A stretch of DNA of 64,000 nt, taken from the NCBI RefSeq assembly GCF_000143415.4, contig NW_003314265.1, positions 83,231-147,230 on the forward strand, given 5' to 3'. Below the pieces are notes generated by a model. That model was not told where the DNA came from. It did not search any database and saw nothing but the letters and a program-made list of their open reading frames with translations. Shown here piece by piece: positions 11,656-22,345 of this stretch (position 1 is its first letter; each line of letters starts with the position of its first letter). A program made the translations under genes and the position numbers. Origin of the DNA: Selaginella moellendorffii. Its lineage: Eukaryota; Streptophyta; Lycopodiopsida; Selaginellales; Selaginellaceae.

Positions 11656-12960
11656 TTACTGGGAAATGGTAATGGCAGGGTGTAAACAAACCAAGACGGA
11701 AATAGAACGTCCTCTAGAGCTGGAGCCTCCGATTGAACAAAAACCTATGGATGAGGAATCTTTGCACGAGGAGGATTCTAGTGAGGAAACTTCCAAACAA
11801 GAGTCCAATAGTGAAGTTCGGTCGTCCAAGGCTCGATTGGATGTTCTAGAAGGACAATTGGCACAGACCAATGGCCTGCTGGAGACCCTCATATGCAAGC
11901 TAAAGTGTGACGAAACGGAAGAAAAAGCGAAAGATTGTAGATGCTGGCAGCGCAGAAGGTGCGGACCCTTCAGTGGGGACTGAGGCGGAACTAAACAAGG
12001 TCAAACAGACTGAAGTGGAATCAATCTCGCAAGCAGTTCCCAAGTACAAACCAAAGCCCCCACTAGTCTTCAAGGAAGTGAATGACTATAAGGTGGTGGA
12101 AGATTGGTTTTATGATATAGAGGACTACTTTCGAGCGTTACGGTTACCAAGCTCGGAGAAGGTTCCATGTGCAAAACCATACTTTAGCAGATAATGCTAA
12201 GTCTTGGTGGAGAACGACAAAGGCCAATGAAGGACCGGTGGCCACTTGGAAAATGATGAAGGCGAGGATCCGTGCGACTTACATTCCTCCGAATGTTACT
12301 CTGCACCTAAGGGATGAGCTAAGTAGGCTGAAGCAGACCAGAACCATTCAAGAGTATGTGAATGGGTTTATGACAAAGAGGATACTTGTCATGGATATGG
12401 GTGATATAGACACATTCCATGCCTTCATATCAGGCTTGCAAACCTGGGCTTGCGATAAGGTGATACATTGGAACTAAACAAATTACAAGGAAGTGTTAGA
12501 TGTAGCTATCAAGATGCATTTCAATGATAACCTGCGAAAGGGAAACACGACAGGGTCAAGGTCCACGTTTGGCAAAAGGGCCAAACCAAGGGGAACATAT
12601 GGCAAAAGGAAATTCAAGAAGAGTTTCTCTAAGAATGAGTCCTTGGGGTTTCGAAAAGGCAGATCCAAGGGCCAGCAAGCAAGTATGTGTGGGAGTCAAG
12701 CAAAAAAAGACAAACCCACGGATAAGAAACTCAAGTTTGCTAACAGTGTGGGAAACAACGTATGTTTCAACTACGGTGAAGCGGGACACTTTTTAAGGGA
12801 ATGTCTCTACTCGAAGAAGGCTAAAGCCCATATGGCCATTAAGTCGGGTGAAATCCAAATTGAGGTACGTGATCCAGTCCCTAACTCAAAATTACTCATT
12901 ACACGAGCAACTTTGGTAAAGAGTTGTTCACAACATTTACTAGCCCTCCGAGGGAAGCTC
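11656..12960 (+). pseudogene. Element C gag, frameshifted
   Basis: Overlapping frames at 11666-11983, 11907-12194, 12169-12477 and 12493-12966 read as one broken gag protein. The N-terminal part is acidic with a coiled-coil-like stretch (LDVLEGQLAQTNGLLETL). The middle has capsid-like segments, for example SWWRTTKANEGPVATWKMM and RTIQEYVNGF. The C-terminal part is basic and ends in a zinc knuckle, CFNYGEAGHFLREC, in which the second cysteine of the usual CX2CX4HX4C is Tyr. At least two frameshifts and one stop are needed to join the pieces. It would package element RNA if intact; here it is inactive. Confidence 0.75.
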
Positions 12961-12961
12961 G

Positions 12962-14482
12962 TGTGAGACACAAAACCCCTTGGCCCCAAAGTGGAGCCAA
13001 AAGGGTGCCACGTGGTAGTGGTTGAAGCGAAAGCCAAATGAGTGTAACACATTTGGACTAAAAGCTCCGACTTGAAAGGTCGAGAGCGGGAGTGGAACTC
13101 CTAATAAAGTGCTTGAGGAATGAGCACGAAATGAGCAATAAGTGAAGCTCTAAAAAGGGACCCAAAAAGAACTAACATATGACACGTGGAAGTGTTCGAG
13201 ATGGACCCGAGGTGGAGTCCGAGATGGAGTCCAAGATGGACTCGAGATAGAGTCCAAGGTGGACCGAGATGGAGTCCAAGATGGACTCGAGATGGAGTCC
13301 GAGATGGAGTCTGAGATGGACCTGAGATGGAGTCCGAGATGGAGTCAGAAATGGAACTAAGATCGGGACCGAGACCGAGACCGAGTCTGAGTCTGAATCT
13401 GGGACTGAGATCGAGTCTGAGTTTGAGTTTGAGTCTGAGTCCGAGTCCAAATACTAATACAAGCAGTTGGGTGAAAGCCCAAAGCGATCATCCCGCAGGG
13501 GGGGGTGGGGCGGGGGGCTGCAGGGGGTTCCAAAAGTACAGTAGGGAGAGTGTGGGGGTTGAAGCCCAGTGGAGCCAGTTTGGCCAGGAAAGGCCAGTTT
13601 GGCCCAGGAAGACCATACCCAACTGTTGGGTAATGGGATGACCACTGGGAAGTCCAAGACTAGAGTGAATACGGACAGACAAGCAGGGTAGCTTGGTGAA
13701 GTGTTCAAGAGTCGGCTCTAGTTCCCCCGGGAGATCGAATGGTTGATGCTCCTAGTCCAAGTGTGGGTAGCACTACTTACTTGGATACTTGGCGTGGCTC
13801 AACAGAACCTCGCTCTAAGCCAATGGCTAGAGCACCCAAGGACGGAAGGCGGGGAGAGTACCCAAGTGGCTCGCGTAAGGCCATGGTGTTCCAAAATGTT
13901 GCCCCAAAGTCCCAGACGGTGGAAAAGAAGAGGAGCAGACATCTGGTGTACTGATTAAAGATATAGTCACATGGTGAGGAAGTCCTAGAGGACATTGGGA
14001 CTTAGTGGTCGGGCCGGTGGGCTTTGACCCAGTGCAGTGTTGGCGAACACGGCCATGTGTAGGAAAGGACTTGGTGGGGACTGAAAGAGGGATATTGGGG
14101 AAGGCTGTTCCCCTTGTCAGTGAGCATCCTAAGGATGCTAAGGAGTGGATCTGGGACGACCACTCATGGATGGTGGGCCCAGTCTTGGAGAGCCAAGACT
14201 GTGATGCAAGTGGTATTGGACTACCAGTGTGGCAAAGGTGATTGGGCATGGCCTTAGCGTAATAGGCTGTTATGTCGGTGGTACCTTTGAGTGTCGGTCA
14301 TGGGATCGGACACGTGGAGCACTGGGACCAGGTGCAAAAGTTGAGTGGCATGGATGCCATTCTCGGGGCTAGCAAATCCTAAGTCTTGAATTGGACTTAT
14401 GGAGGTTGTGAATGAGACTCTTCCAAGTGGTCGGAGGTGTGGTTAAGTGACTAAAGTAGAATGGAAAATTTAGTCACTTATA
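12962..14482 (+). repeat. Solo LTR, family D, copy 1 (in element C)
   Basis: Starts TGTGAGACACAAAAC and ends TTTAGTCACTTATA. Flanked by the perfect 5-base direct repeat GCTCG (12957-12961 and 14483-14487). Removing it rejoins the gag end to the protease of element C, which confirms the insertion. No ORF is convincing. It contains a GGACTC/GAGTCC-type array (13190-13460). A matching copy in the opposite orientation lies at 17931-19697. Confidence 0.85.
13190..13460. repeat. GA-rich short tandem array inside solo LTR D copy 1
   Basis: Imperfect repeats based on GAGATGGAGTCC and GAGTCCGAGT fill about 270 bases. They produce long low-complexity open frames on both strands, which are not genes. 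The corresponding array in copy 2 is about twice as long, so the array expands and contracts. Confidence 0.85.
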
Positions 14483-14489
14483 GCTCGGA

Positions 14490-14831
14490 GGTAGCTTTAT
14501 TAAGATCCTTATTGACACAGGTGCTTTGGATAATTTTGTGGCTGCAAACATAATTCGGCAAGCCAGACTAATGGTGCAGCGGCTGGGTGAATTAAGGACT
14601 ATAGAGTTTGTTCAAGGTAGCCAAAGCACCGATGAGGTACTTCGACAAGTGAAAGTCGAAGTAGGGACATGGAAAGTAGACATGAATTTAATCGTATTGG
14701 ACATGGCGGGATTTGACGTAATCTTTAGGATGGATTGGTTCAATCGATTTGTGGTAGCCTTGCATGGACAAGGTAGGAACCTTGTGGTATTGACGAATGC
14801 TCGGGGAGAACGATCTAGGGTGGAGGCCTAG
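14490..14831 (+). pseudogene. Element C aspartic protease
   Basis: Contains the retropepsin active-site motif LIDTGALDNFVA near 14510-14545 and the later VIFRMDWF region (usual pattern I-L-G-M-D-W). This is the typical position of the protease after gag in gypsy elements. Gag and protease were one frame before solo LTR D inserted. The frame ends at a stop (about 14830) and the element enters the N gap soon after. Confidence 0.75.
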
Positions 14832-15036
14832 GATCTAAAGGTAGGGCAATGTAAGGCCAAAAACTCTTGCTTAAACCTGGTGTCCACGAAAGGACAACTC
14901 ATTAAAGGAACCAAGGCAGCATTTTTATGCTTACTCTCAGTGAAAAGTGACAAAAAGATGGGAACGGAAGAATACCTTTAGTGATCCAATAGGTGTTCGA
15001 CCAATTCTAGGATACCATGCTAGAGGAGCTATTGGC

Positions 15037-15136
15037 NNNNNNNNNNNNNNNNNNNNNNNNNNNNNNNNNNNNNNNNNNNNNNNNNNNNNNNNNNNNNNNN
15101 NNNNNNNNNNNNNNNNNNNNNNNNNNNNNNNNNNNN
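15037..15136. other. Assembly gap (100 N)
   Basis: Exactly 100 undetermined bases, a conventional placeholder for unknown length. It lies where the polymerase region of element C should be, so up to several kilobases may be missing. Confidence 0.95.
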
Positions 15137-15349
15137 CAACGAATAATCTCATTGAATAGTACTCACTGAGACTCATTCTCTTATACCAAATGTAACACAC
15201 CTTATCTCTCTCCCTTTAAGCCAACTGGAAAAGGGGCAATTGCTTGATTAAAGAGCCTTTAGTGGCTATTTTATCCCCATTTATCCCCCAAGGTTCCAAG
15301 GATCCACGGTGACAGTATATCCAAATCTCATCCCATGATCACATGCGCT

Positions 15350-16252
15350 ACAAGCTCTAAGGTCAAGTCCGAGATCAGGTCCGAGGTCGAGTCCGATATC
15401 AAGTCCCAGACCGAGTCCGAGGTTGGGTTCGAGATCGAGTCCAAGATTGAGTCCGAGATTGAGTCCGAGTACTAATACAGGTCTAAGGGTGAAAGCCCAA
15501 AGAGTGTGTCTCCCAGGAGGGGGGGGACTGCAGAGGGTTCCAAAAGTATAGTAGGGATAGTGAGGTTTAGGAACCAATCTTGAAGAAACTTTCCAGTGGT
15601 GCTTTTAAACTAACTTGAGGTTAAGACTGGGGCCGAGGGGCCTTGGTTGGGAGTGAGCATGGATTCGGGTGATGCCGGAGGGGCCACCCAAAGAAGTGCT
15701 CAAGAGCAACTCCACTCTCGGAAGGGAAATTGACTACGGTGCTCTCAACTCATGTGGAGTGGTGCCCTATTTGAGTACTTTGCAGCTCATTGGTCCTCGC
15801 CCTTCTTAGAAGCTTGGGCCTTCTCTTCGGGAAGGAAGTGGGGGGGTAGAGGTACCTATACCGGGCCGTTAGGCCATAGTGTTTCCCCTTAGTGTCCCAA
15901 AGTGAGAGTTGCACTCAAGGCTTGGGATTTAAAGGGTCTCATGATCAAGTTTTATTGTACCAAGGGATGTTAGGAACCTGGAGGCTTGGTGTACTTGGCT
16001 GCTTGTGCTTGTAGGGAGTGTAGCCAAACCTTAAGTCTAGTCTAGGGGGATTGGGAAAGATTTGGGAAATTGTGGATAGATGGCTAACGCTTCGTTGCTT
16101 GTGTAGTAAGTAGCTGAAACCAAGTAGGACCAAGTAGGAGCTGGTACAATAGGTGGGAACCTTGGCAAGAGAACTTAGCTAAAGCCAAGACGGTGTTGGT
16201 CGGATAGACGAGGTAAGCTGGCAAATTGGAAAGGAAAAATTTGTGGTTTATA
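15350..16252 (+). repeat. Right LTR of element C with GA-rich array
   Basis: An array of GAGTCCGAGAT-like units (15360-15475) is followed by the module GGTGAAAGCCCAAAG and then sequence matching the left LTR from 15527. Ends GGTTTATA at 16252. The left boundary is uncertain; a candidate TGTAACACACC occurs at about 15189. After it, reverse transcriptase sequence of element A resumes (GAAGGCTAAT). Confidence 0.6.
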
Positions 16253-16704
16253 GAAGGCTAATAGGAACATTCGTTTTTGCATTGACTATTGTCCGTTATA
16301 TGAAGTGACGATTCCGGATATGTACCCTCTTCCTCATACTACTAATCTCTTGGATCGTCTGGGGAGAAGTCATTGGTTCACCAAGTTAGATTTTGCTTCT
16401 GGATATTGGCAAATACTGATGGCCAAAGAAGATAATCCTAAAACTATTTTTCATATATCGTTTGGTTTGTACAAGTTCTTAGTAATGCCATTTAGTTTCA
16501 AAAATGTTCCAAAAACTTTCCAGTGGATGATGGATGAAATTCTTTACGATATACTGAAGGTGACTATTGACTTCATTGATGATGTCTTGATTCACTCGGA
16601 GGGGATGTGGGAGGAGCACATCCGTGATGTTTATAAAGTGTTGGATCGGCTACAGGATGTTAGTTTAAAATTGAAACAATTGAAGTGCATGTTTGAGTCC
16701 AAGG
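16253..16704 (+). pseudogene. Element A reverse transcriptase, first part
   Basis: Encodes recognisable gypsy reverse transcriptase, including WFTKLDFASGYWQI and the catalytic FIDDVLIHS at about 16578. It is collinear with element B but lacks its upstream part, lost at the element C junction. It is split by a solo LTR at 16705. Confidence 0.85.
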
Positions 16705-16912
16705 TGTAAGCTCCCAAGAAGTCCAAACTCTCAGGATGGATGGCTAACACTCCGTTGCTCATGCAGTGAGTAGTTGAAACCAAATAGGACCAAGTAGGAG
16801 CTGGTGCAATACGTGGGAACCTTGGCAAGGGAACTTAGCAAAGGCTAAGGCGGTATTGGTCAGATAGACGAGGTAAACTGGCAAATTGGAAAGGAAAAAT
16901 TTGTGGCTTACA
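16705..16912 (+). repeat. Solo LTR inside element A reverse transcriptase
   Basis: A 208-base unit with inverted ends TGTAAGC...GCTTACA, flanked by the perfect target duplication CAAGG (16700-16704 and 16913-16917). Element B shows the uninterrupted site, CCAAGGACACAA. Its 3' part matches the end of the element C LTRs, so it belongs to a related but shorter family. Confidence 0.9.
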
Positions 16913-17930
16913 CAAGGACACAACTTATCTTGGGTACCATATTTCTCGTGAGGGTTTGCAAGATAATCCTAACAAACTTGTGGCTATTTTAAAGTTCCCT
17001 ACTCCAAAATGTATGAATGATGTGTAGCGCTTCCAAAGGCAAGTCTGGGGTTTCGAGAAACTTTATGTATATCTACATGGTTCTCAGACATTACTAAAAG
17101 GTGATCATGCTACTGTTACTTCATTATTGAAACGAAAGAACCTAGTTAGTTATATTGTTAGGTGGGCTTTAAAGCTTCAGATATATGATTTTGATGTTAT
17201 TCATTGCCCGAGGAGTTCTATGGCTGGTGCTGATGCCTTTTCCCAAGTTCCTCTTCCTTCTTCACTCTTTTCTCATGCTTCTAACGAGCTTGTTATTCTG
17301 GCATTTGTGGATTTTCTAGACAAGGATTTTGTGTGTTGTACTTGACATTCAATGTCCACAAAGTATAGAGCAAGACCTACCTTCTCTTGATGAGGTTCAT
17401 AAGGCTCAAGATATTGAGTTGTGGATTCGAAGGCTTCAAGAAGGGTTTAAGAATCTTGCATCACTTGGTGATGACTTGCCATTCTGGCATTTACATATCA
17501 ATATCACCTTGAAGATGGCCTTTTTTATTTTATTGGGACAGATCCTGATGATTATTTATGGTTAGTGGTACCTTCAATATTTATTCCATGGTTTCTCCAT
17601 GCCTACCATGATTCTCCTATTCTAGGTGGGCATATGGGACATCATCGTGTGACTGAGAAGCTACACAGGTATTTCTATTGGCTATATATGTGACACAATA
17701 TTATCTAGTATGTGTGTAACTGCATTTGTTGTCAAGTTTGTAATACTCCCCCTCGTGCTGTGGAAAGATGGTTTGAGTCAATTGTAGTTTCCCATCCATT
17801 TGAGTTGGTGGCATTTGATTTTATAGGACTTTTTCCACGATCGACTATTGGCAATGAGTATGTTATTATTGTTTCTAACTATTTGACTCGTTGGGTGGAA
17901 GTTGGTGCTCTTGCTAGCGCACCTGCAACT
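16913..17930 (+). pseudogene. Element A RNase H and integrase start
   Basis: Frames encode the end of reverse transcriptase (KRKNLVSYIVRWALKLQIYD), linker and the integrase zinc-binding and catalytic start (VAFDFIGLFPRSTIGN). Many stops and deletions relative to element B, including most of the RNase H region near 17030. Interrupted at 17930 by solo LTR D. Confidence 0.8.
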
Positions 17931-19020
17931 TGTAAGCGACTAAATTTTTCCATTCTACTTTAGTCACTTAACCGCACCTCCGACCACTTGGAGGAGTCTC
18001 ATTCACAACCTCCATGAGTCCAATCCAGGACTTGGGACTTGCTAGCCCCGAGAATGGCATCCATGCCACTTAACATTTGCACTTGGTCCAAGTGCTCCAC
18101 GTGTCCGATCCCATGACCGACACTCAAAGGTACCACCGACATAGCAGCCCGTTACGCTAAGGCCATGCCCAATCACCTTTGCCACACTGGTAGTCCAATA
18201 CCACTTGCATCACCGTCTTGGCTCTCCAAGACTAGGCAAACCATCCGTGAGTGGTCATCTCAGATCCACTCCTTAGCATCCTTAGGATGCCCACCGACAA
18301 GGAGAATAGCCTTCCCCAATATCCCTCTGTCAGTCCCCACTAAGTCCCTTTCTACCCCTGGCCGTGTTTGCCAACACTGCCACTGGATCGAGACCCACAG
18401 GCCCGACCACTAAGTCCCACGGTCCTCTGGGACTTCCTCACCACACGACTGTGTCCTTGGTCACTACCCCAGAGGACTACTCCTCTTCCTTTCCACAGTC
18501 TGGGCCTTTGGGACAACATTTCGGAACACCGTGGCCTTACGCGAGCCACCTGGGTACTCTCCTCGCCTTCTGCCCTTGGGTGCTCTAGCCATGGGCTTAG
18601 AGCGGGTTCCGTTGAGCCACACCAGGTATCCAAGTAGGTAGTGCCACCCACACTTGGACTGGGAGTATCGGCCAGTCGATCTCCTGGGGGAACTAGAGCC
18701 GGCTCTTGAACACTTCACCAAGCTACCCCGCTTGTCGGTCTGTGTTCACTCTAGTCTTGGACTTCCCAGTGGGCAGCTCATCACCCAACATTGGGTCTGG
18801 CCTTCCTAGGCCAAACTGGCCTTTCCTGGCCAAACTGGCTCCACTGCAGTCCTCCCCCTACTATACTTTTGGAGCTCACCAAACCCCCCAGGGTCTGGGA
18901 GACGAACGCTTTGGGCTTTCACCCTCTCAGACTCGGACTCGGACTCGGACTCGGACTCGGACTCGGACTCGGACTCGGGCTCGGCCTCGGCCTCGGCCTC
19001 GGTCTCGTTCTCGGTCCTGA

Positions 19021-19058
<38 letters not shown>

Positions 19059-19697
19059 CCGGTCTCGGTCTCGACTTCGGACTCCATCTCGGACTCCATC
19101 TCGGACTCCATCTCGGGTCCATCTCGGACTCCATCTCGGGTCCATCTCGGACTCCATTTCGGGTCCATCTCGGACTCCATCTCGAGTCCATCTTGGACTC
19201 CATCTCGGACTCCATTTCGGGTCCATCTCGGGTCCACCTCAGACTCCATCTCGGACTCCATCTCGGACTCCATTTCGGGTCCATCTCGGGTCCACCTCGG
19301 ACTCCATCTCGGACTCCATCTTGGACTTCATCTCGGGTCCATCTCGGACTCCACTTCGGACTCCATCTCGAACTCCATCTTGGGTCCATCTCGGACTCCA
19401 TCTCGGGTCCATCTCGGACTCCATCTCGGGTCCATCTCGGACTCCATTTTGGGTCCATCTCGGACTCTTCCACGTGTCATATGTTGGTCCTTTTGGGTCC
19501 CTTTTTGGAGCCTTGCTTTTTGCTCGCTTCGTGCTCGTTCCTCGAGCACTTCGTTGGGAGTTCCACTCCCGCTCTTGACTTTTCAAGTCGGAGCTTTTGG
19601 TCCAAACGTGTTACGCTCGTTTGGCTCTCGCTTCAGCCACTACCACGTGGCACCCTTTCCGGCTCCACTTTGGGGCCTAGGGATTTTGTGTCTCACA
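17931..19697 (-). repeat. Solo LTR, family D, copy 2 (in element A)
   Basis: Reads TGTGAGACAC...GTCGCTTACA on the minus strand, and is flanked by the perfect 5-base duplication CAACT (17926-17930 and 19698-19702). The uninterrupted target is seen in element B (CAACTGCTATTGG). At 1767 bases it is longer than copy 1 (1521), mostly because its array is longer. Copies 1 and 2 form a large inverted repeat separated by about 3.4 kb. Confidence 0.9.
18925..19470. repeat. CGGACTC/CTCCATCTCGG array inside solo LTR D copy 2
   Basis: About 545 bases. The first third is the 6-base motif GGACTC or GGTCTC repeated; the rest is longer units built on CTCGGACTCCATCTCGGGTCCAT. It creates low-complexity open frames of up to 339 codons which should not be annotated as genes. 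Confidence 0.9.
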
Positions 19698-19702
19698 CAA
19701 CT

Positions 19703-20510
19703 GCTGTTGTATACTTTTTCCTCAATCAAGTGGTGTTCCAGCATTCTTGTCCAGAGCAGATTCTTTCGGATAATAGTCCACATTTATGGCTAAGGCATTT
19801 CATGTTTTGACGTTTTGGTTGGGGATACACTACACTTTCACGAGTGCTTATCATCCATAATCAAACAGTTTGGTGAAATGGCTCGTTCGGACATTCAAGG
19901 GGATGATTGCAAAGTACATGAACTTTTAGCATTCAGATTGGGATGGTTATTTGCCGTCTCTTTGGTATGCATATGTCACATGGGTGCCGGGTTTTGTTAA
20001 TGCTTCACCATATAAACTCCTATATGGTCATGATCCAATATTACCAACAGAGCTAGGTTTACTTTCGCAATTGCTACGAGTTGCTGATGCTAGGTCATGG
20101 GATCAATATTTGATAAGCATTCTTTCAATTGTCTGAGCAGAGTTTGCCGAACACTTAGGCCGCGTATAAGTGGGACAACAATAGTGCTACAACTCCCATC
20201 ATCATCCACTTGCAAAGTATAAAGTGGATGACTTGGTGTTAGTCTATTTTATGATACGTGGTTTATCTAAAGGGCTCTTTGCTTAGTGGAAAGGACCGTA
20301 TCGGGTGTTATGGCAAATTAAACCACAAGTTTATGAGGTTTAGCATAACATCCAGCAGACTAATCCTCTAGAAATTGTGCATATGTTGAAATGCTTTGTA
20401 TAAAGGGATCAAAAATAGCTAATACCACCTACAGATCCATTAATGCCTCCTCTTAACATTCCTTTAGATCCTGACCCATCTACAAGAGAATCCTAATGGT
20501 CTTCCATTAT
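19703..20510 (+). pseudogene. Element A integrase, last part
   Basis: Continues the integrase after the solo LTR and runs through the C-terminal region of the polyprotein, collinear with 20957-21780 of element B. Stops and frameshifts are frequent. It ends just before the purine tract at 20510-20528. Confidence 0.8.
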
Positions 20511-20528
20511 TCCAAGAGGAGGGGATGA

Positions 20529-20705
20529 TGTGAGGTCCAAGTGTACAGCTATAATGGCGTATATTAATATTAGCATAGTGCAATTTTGGTAGCCATTGGA
20601 TTGGTTTTAATCCAGACCACTTGCTCTTTTGTATATAAGTTAAGGTTTTTGGGCTAATTGATATGCACATTTTCTATATTTCCTTTCATATTCCATGCAT
20701 TCACA
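20529..20705 (+). repeat. 3' LTR of element A
   Basis: Starts TGTGAGGTCC after the purine tract AGAGGAGGGGATGA and ends CATTCACA. It faces the 3' LTR of element B across only 44 bases of segment R3 DNA (20706-20749). Confidence 0.9.
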
Positions 20706-20749
20706 CCTAGAGTTTTATTTTGTTAAACATATTTGCATATAATTGGCTA

Positions 20750-20924
20750 TGTGAGTGCATGGAATATGGAAAGGGAATACAGAAATGTGCATATCAATTA
20801 GCCCAAAAACCCTAGCTTATATATAGGAGCGAGTGGTCCGGATTGAAACCAATCCGACAGTTACCAAAATCCCACTACGCTAATATTAGTATACGGCATC
20901 GTAACCATACATTTGGCCCTCATA
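20750..20924 (-). repeat. 3' LTR of element B
   Basis: Same length as the 5' LTR; the outer nucleotides read TGTGAGTG on the plus strand. The first LTR bases next to the purine tract read TATGAGGG instead of TGTGAGGG. Confidence 0.9.
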
Positions 20925-20956
20925 TCATCCCCTCCTCTCGGAATAATGGAAGACCA

Positions 20957-22345
20957 TCAGGGTTCTCTTGTAGATGGGCCGGGATCTAGAGGAACATCAG
21001 AAGGAGGCATCAACAGATCTGTAGATGGTATTAACCACTCTTGATCCCTTTGTATGAAGCGTTTTAACCACTGCATATGCACAATCTCTGGAGGATCAGC
21101 CTGCTGGATGTCATGCCGAACCTCATAAACTTGTGGTCCAACTTGCCGCAACACCTGATACGGTCTTTTCCATTGTGCAAGGAGCCCCTTAGATAAACCA
21201 CGTACCGTAAGATGGGGAAAATGGACTAACACCAAATCATCCACTTTGTACTCCGCAGGTGGACGATGATGGGAGTTGTAGCGCCGTTGTTGTCCCACTT
21301 GTACACGGCCTAAGTGTTCAGCAGACTCCGCTCGGACAAGTGGAAGAATGCTAGTCAAATATTGATCCCATGACCTAGCATCCGCAACTCGTGGCAATCG
21401 CGAAGGTAAACTCAGCTCCGTTGGTAATATTGGATCATGACTATATAAGAGTTTATATGGTGAAGCACCAACAGAACTCTGCACCCTAGTGACATATGCA
21501 TACCGAAGAGACGGCAAATAACCATCCCAATCCGAATGCTGAAAGTTCACATACTTTACAATCATCCCCTTGAACGTTCGAACGAGCCATTCCACTAGAC
21601 CGTTTGATTGTGGATGATAAACACTCGTGAAAGTGTGGCGAATCCCCAACCGAGACATCAAAACATGAAATGCCTCAGCCATAAATGCAGGACCATTATC
21701 TGAAAGAATCAACTCTGGACAAGAATGTTGGAACACCACTCGATTGAGGAGGAAGTATCCAATAGCAGTTGCAAAGGCGCTAGCAAGAGCACCAACTTCC
21801 ACCCAACGAGTCAAATAGTCAGAAGCAATAATAACATACTCATTGCCAGCAGTCGACCGTGGAAAAGGTCCTATAAGATCAAACGCCACCAACTCAAATG
21901 GATGAAAAACTGCAATTGACTCCAACCGTTCTTCCGCAGCCCGAGGGGGAGTATTACAAGCTTGGCACCAAACGCAGCTACGCACATACCGGATAATATC
22001 ACGTTGCATCTCCGGCCAATAGAAAGACCTGCGTAACTTCTCGATTACACAGCAATGTCCCATATGCCCACCTAGAACAGGAGAATCATGGTAGGCATGG
22101 AGAAACCGCGGAATAAAGATAGAAGGCACCACGAGCCGTAAATGATCATCAGGATCTGTCATCACAAAATAAAGAAGGTCATCTTCAAGACAATATTGAG
22201 AATGTAAATGCCGGAAAAGCAAATCATCAGCAAGTGATGTAGGATTTTCAAACCCATCTCGAAGCCTTCGAATCCATGGCTCAATCTTTTGAGCCTCGTG
22301 AACCTCATCAAGCGAAGGTAGATCTTGCTCTGCACCTTGTGGACA
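20957..22345 (-). pseudogene. Element B integrase region
   Basis: In the same frame as the preceding reverse transcriptase part, separated only by the TAG at 22346-22348. Contains the HHCC zinc-binding domain (HDSPVLGGHMGH, then CVWCQAC), the catalytic core with AFDLIGPFPRS and ILSDNGPAF followed by the Glu region PQSNGLVEWL, and a C-terminal domain that ends near the purine tract. A long intact stretch of 421 codons starts at 22222. No chromodomain is evident. Confidence 0.9.

Larger units (their letters stand above)
10869..16252 (+). mobile_element. Element C: gypsy-like retrotransposon inside element A
   Basis: LTR-related sequences at 10869-11606 and about 15527-16252 match each other. 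After the left one comes TGGTATTGGAGC, close to the usual initiator-methionine tRNA primer site. Gag-like frames (11666-12960) and a protease (14490-14831) follow in gypsy order. A 100-base run of N at 15037-15136 hides or replaces the polymerase part. The left LTR lacks the part upstream of TGTAGGGGGTTCC that is present in the right one, so it is truncated. About 1.2 kb of element A expected between its gag and reverse transcriptase is absent at this site, so a deletion accompanied or followed insertion. Confidence 0.7.
9702..20705 (+). mobile_element. Element A: decayed Ty3/gypsy retrotransposon, plus strand
   Basis: Bounded by LTRs at 9702-9870 and 20529-20705 that start TGTGAGGTCC. A primer-binding-like site (TTGGTGGAATTGAGGGGC) follows the 5' LTR, and a purine tract (AGAGGAGGGGATGA) precedes the 3' LTR. 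Inside, pieces of gag (10140-10866), reverse transcriptase (16253-16704), RNase H and integrase (16913-17930, 19703-20510) are collinear with element B but carry many stops. Other elements interrupt it at 10869-16252, 16705-16912 and 17931-19697. No clean target duplication is visible: CTTTA on the left, CCTAG on the right. Confidence 0.85.

Noticed and set aside
14937-15200. Open frames running across the N gap
   Set aside because: They exist only because undetermined codons are read as open.
18925-19470. Regular repeats considered as a CRISPR array
   Set aside because: Units are short and contiguous without unique spacers, inside a plant retroelement LTR.
18791-19810. Open frame of 339 codons and overlapping minus-strand frames rich in Arg, Ser, Glu and Pro
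   Set aside because: They come from the GGACTC-type tandem array in a solo LTR; all six frames are open for the same reason.
9697-20710. Target duplication for element A
   Set aside because: CTTTA and CCTAG match poorly; decay or a rearranged end cannot be excluded, so none is claimed.
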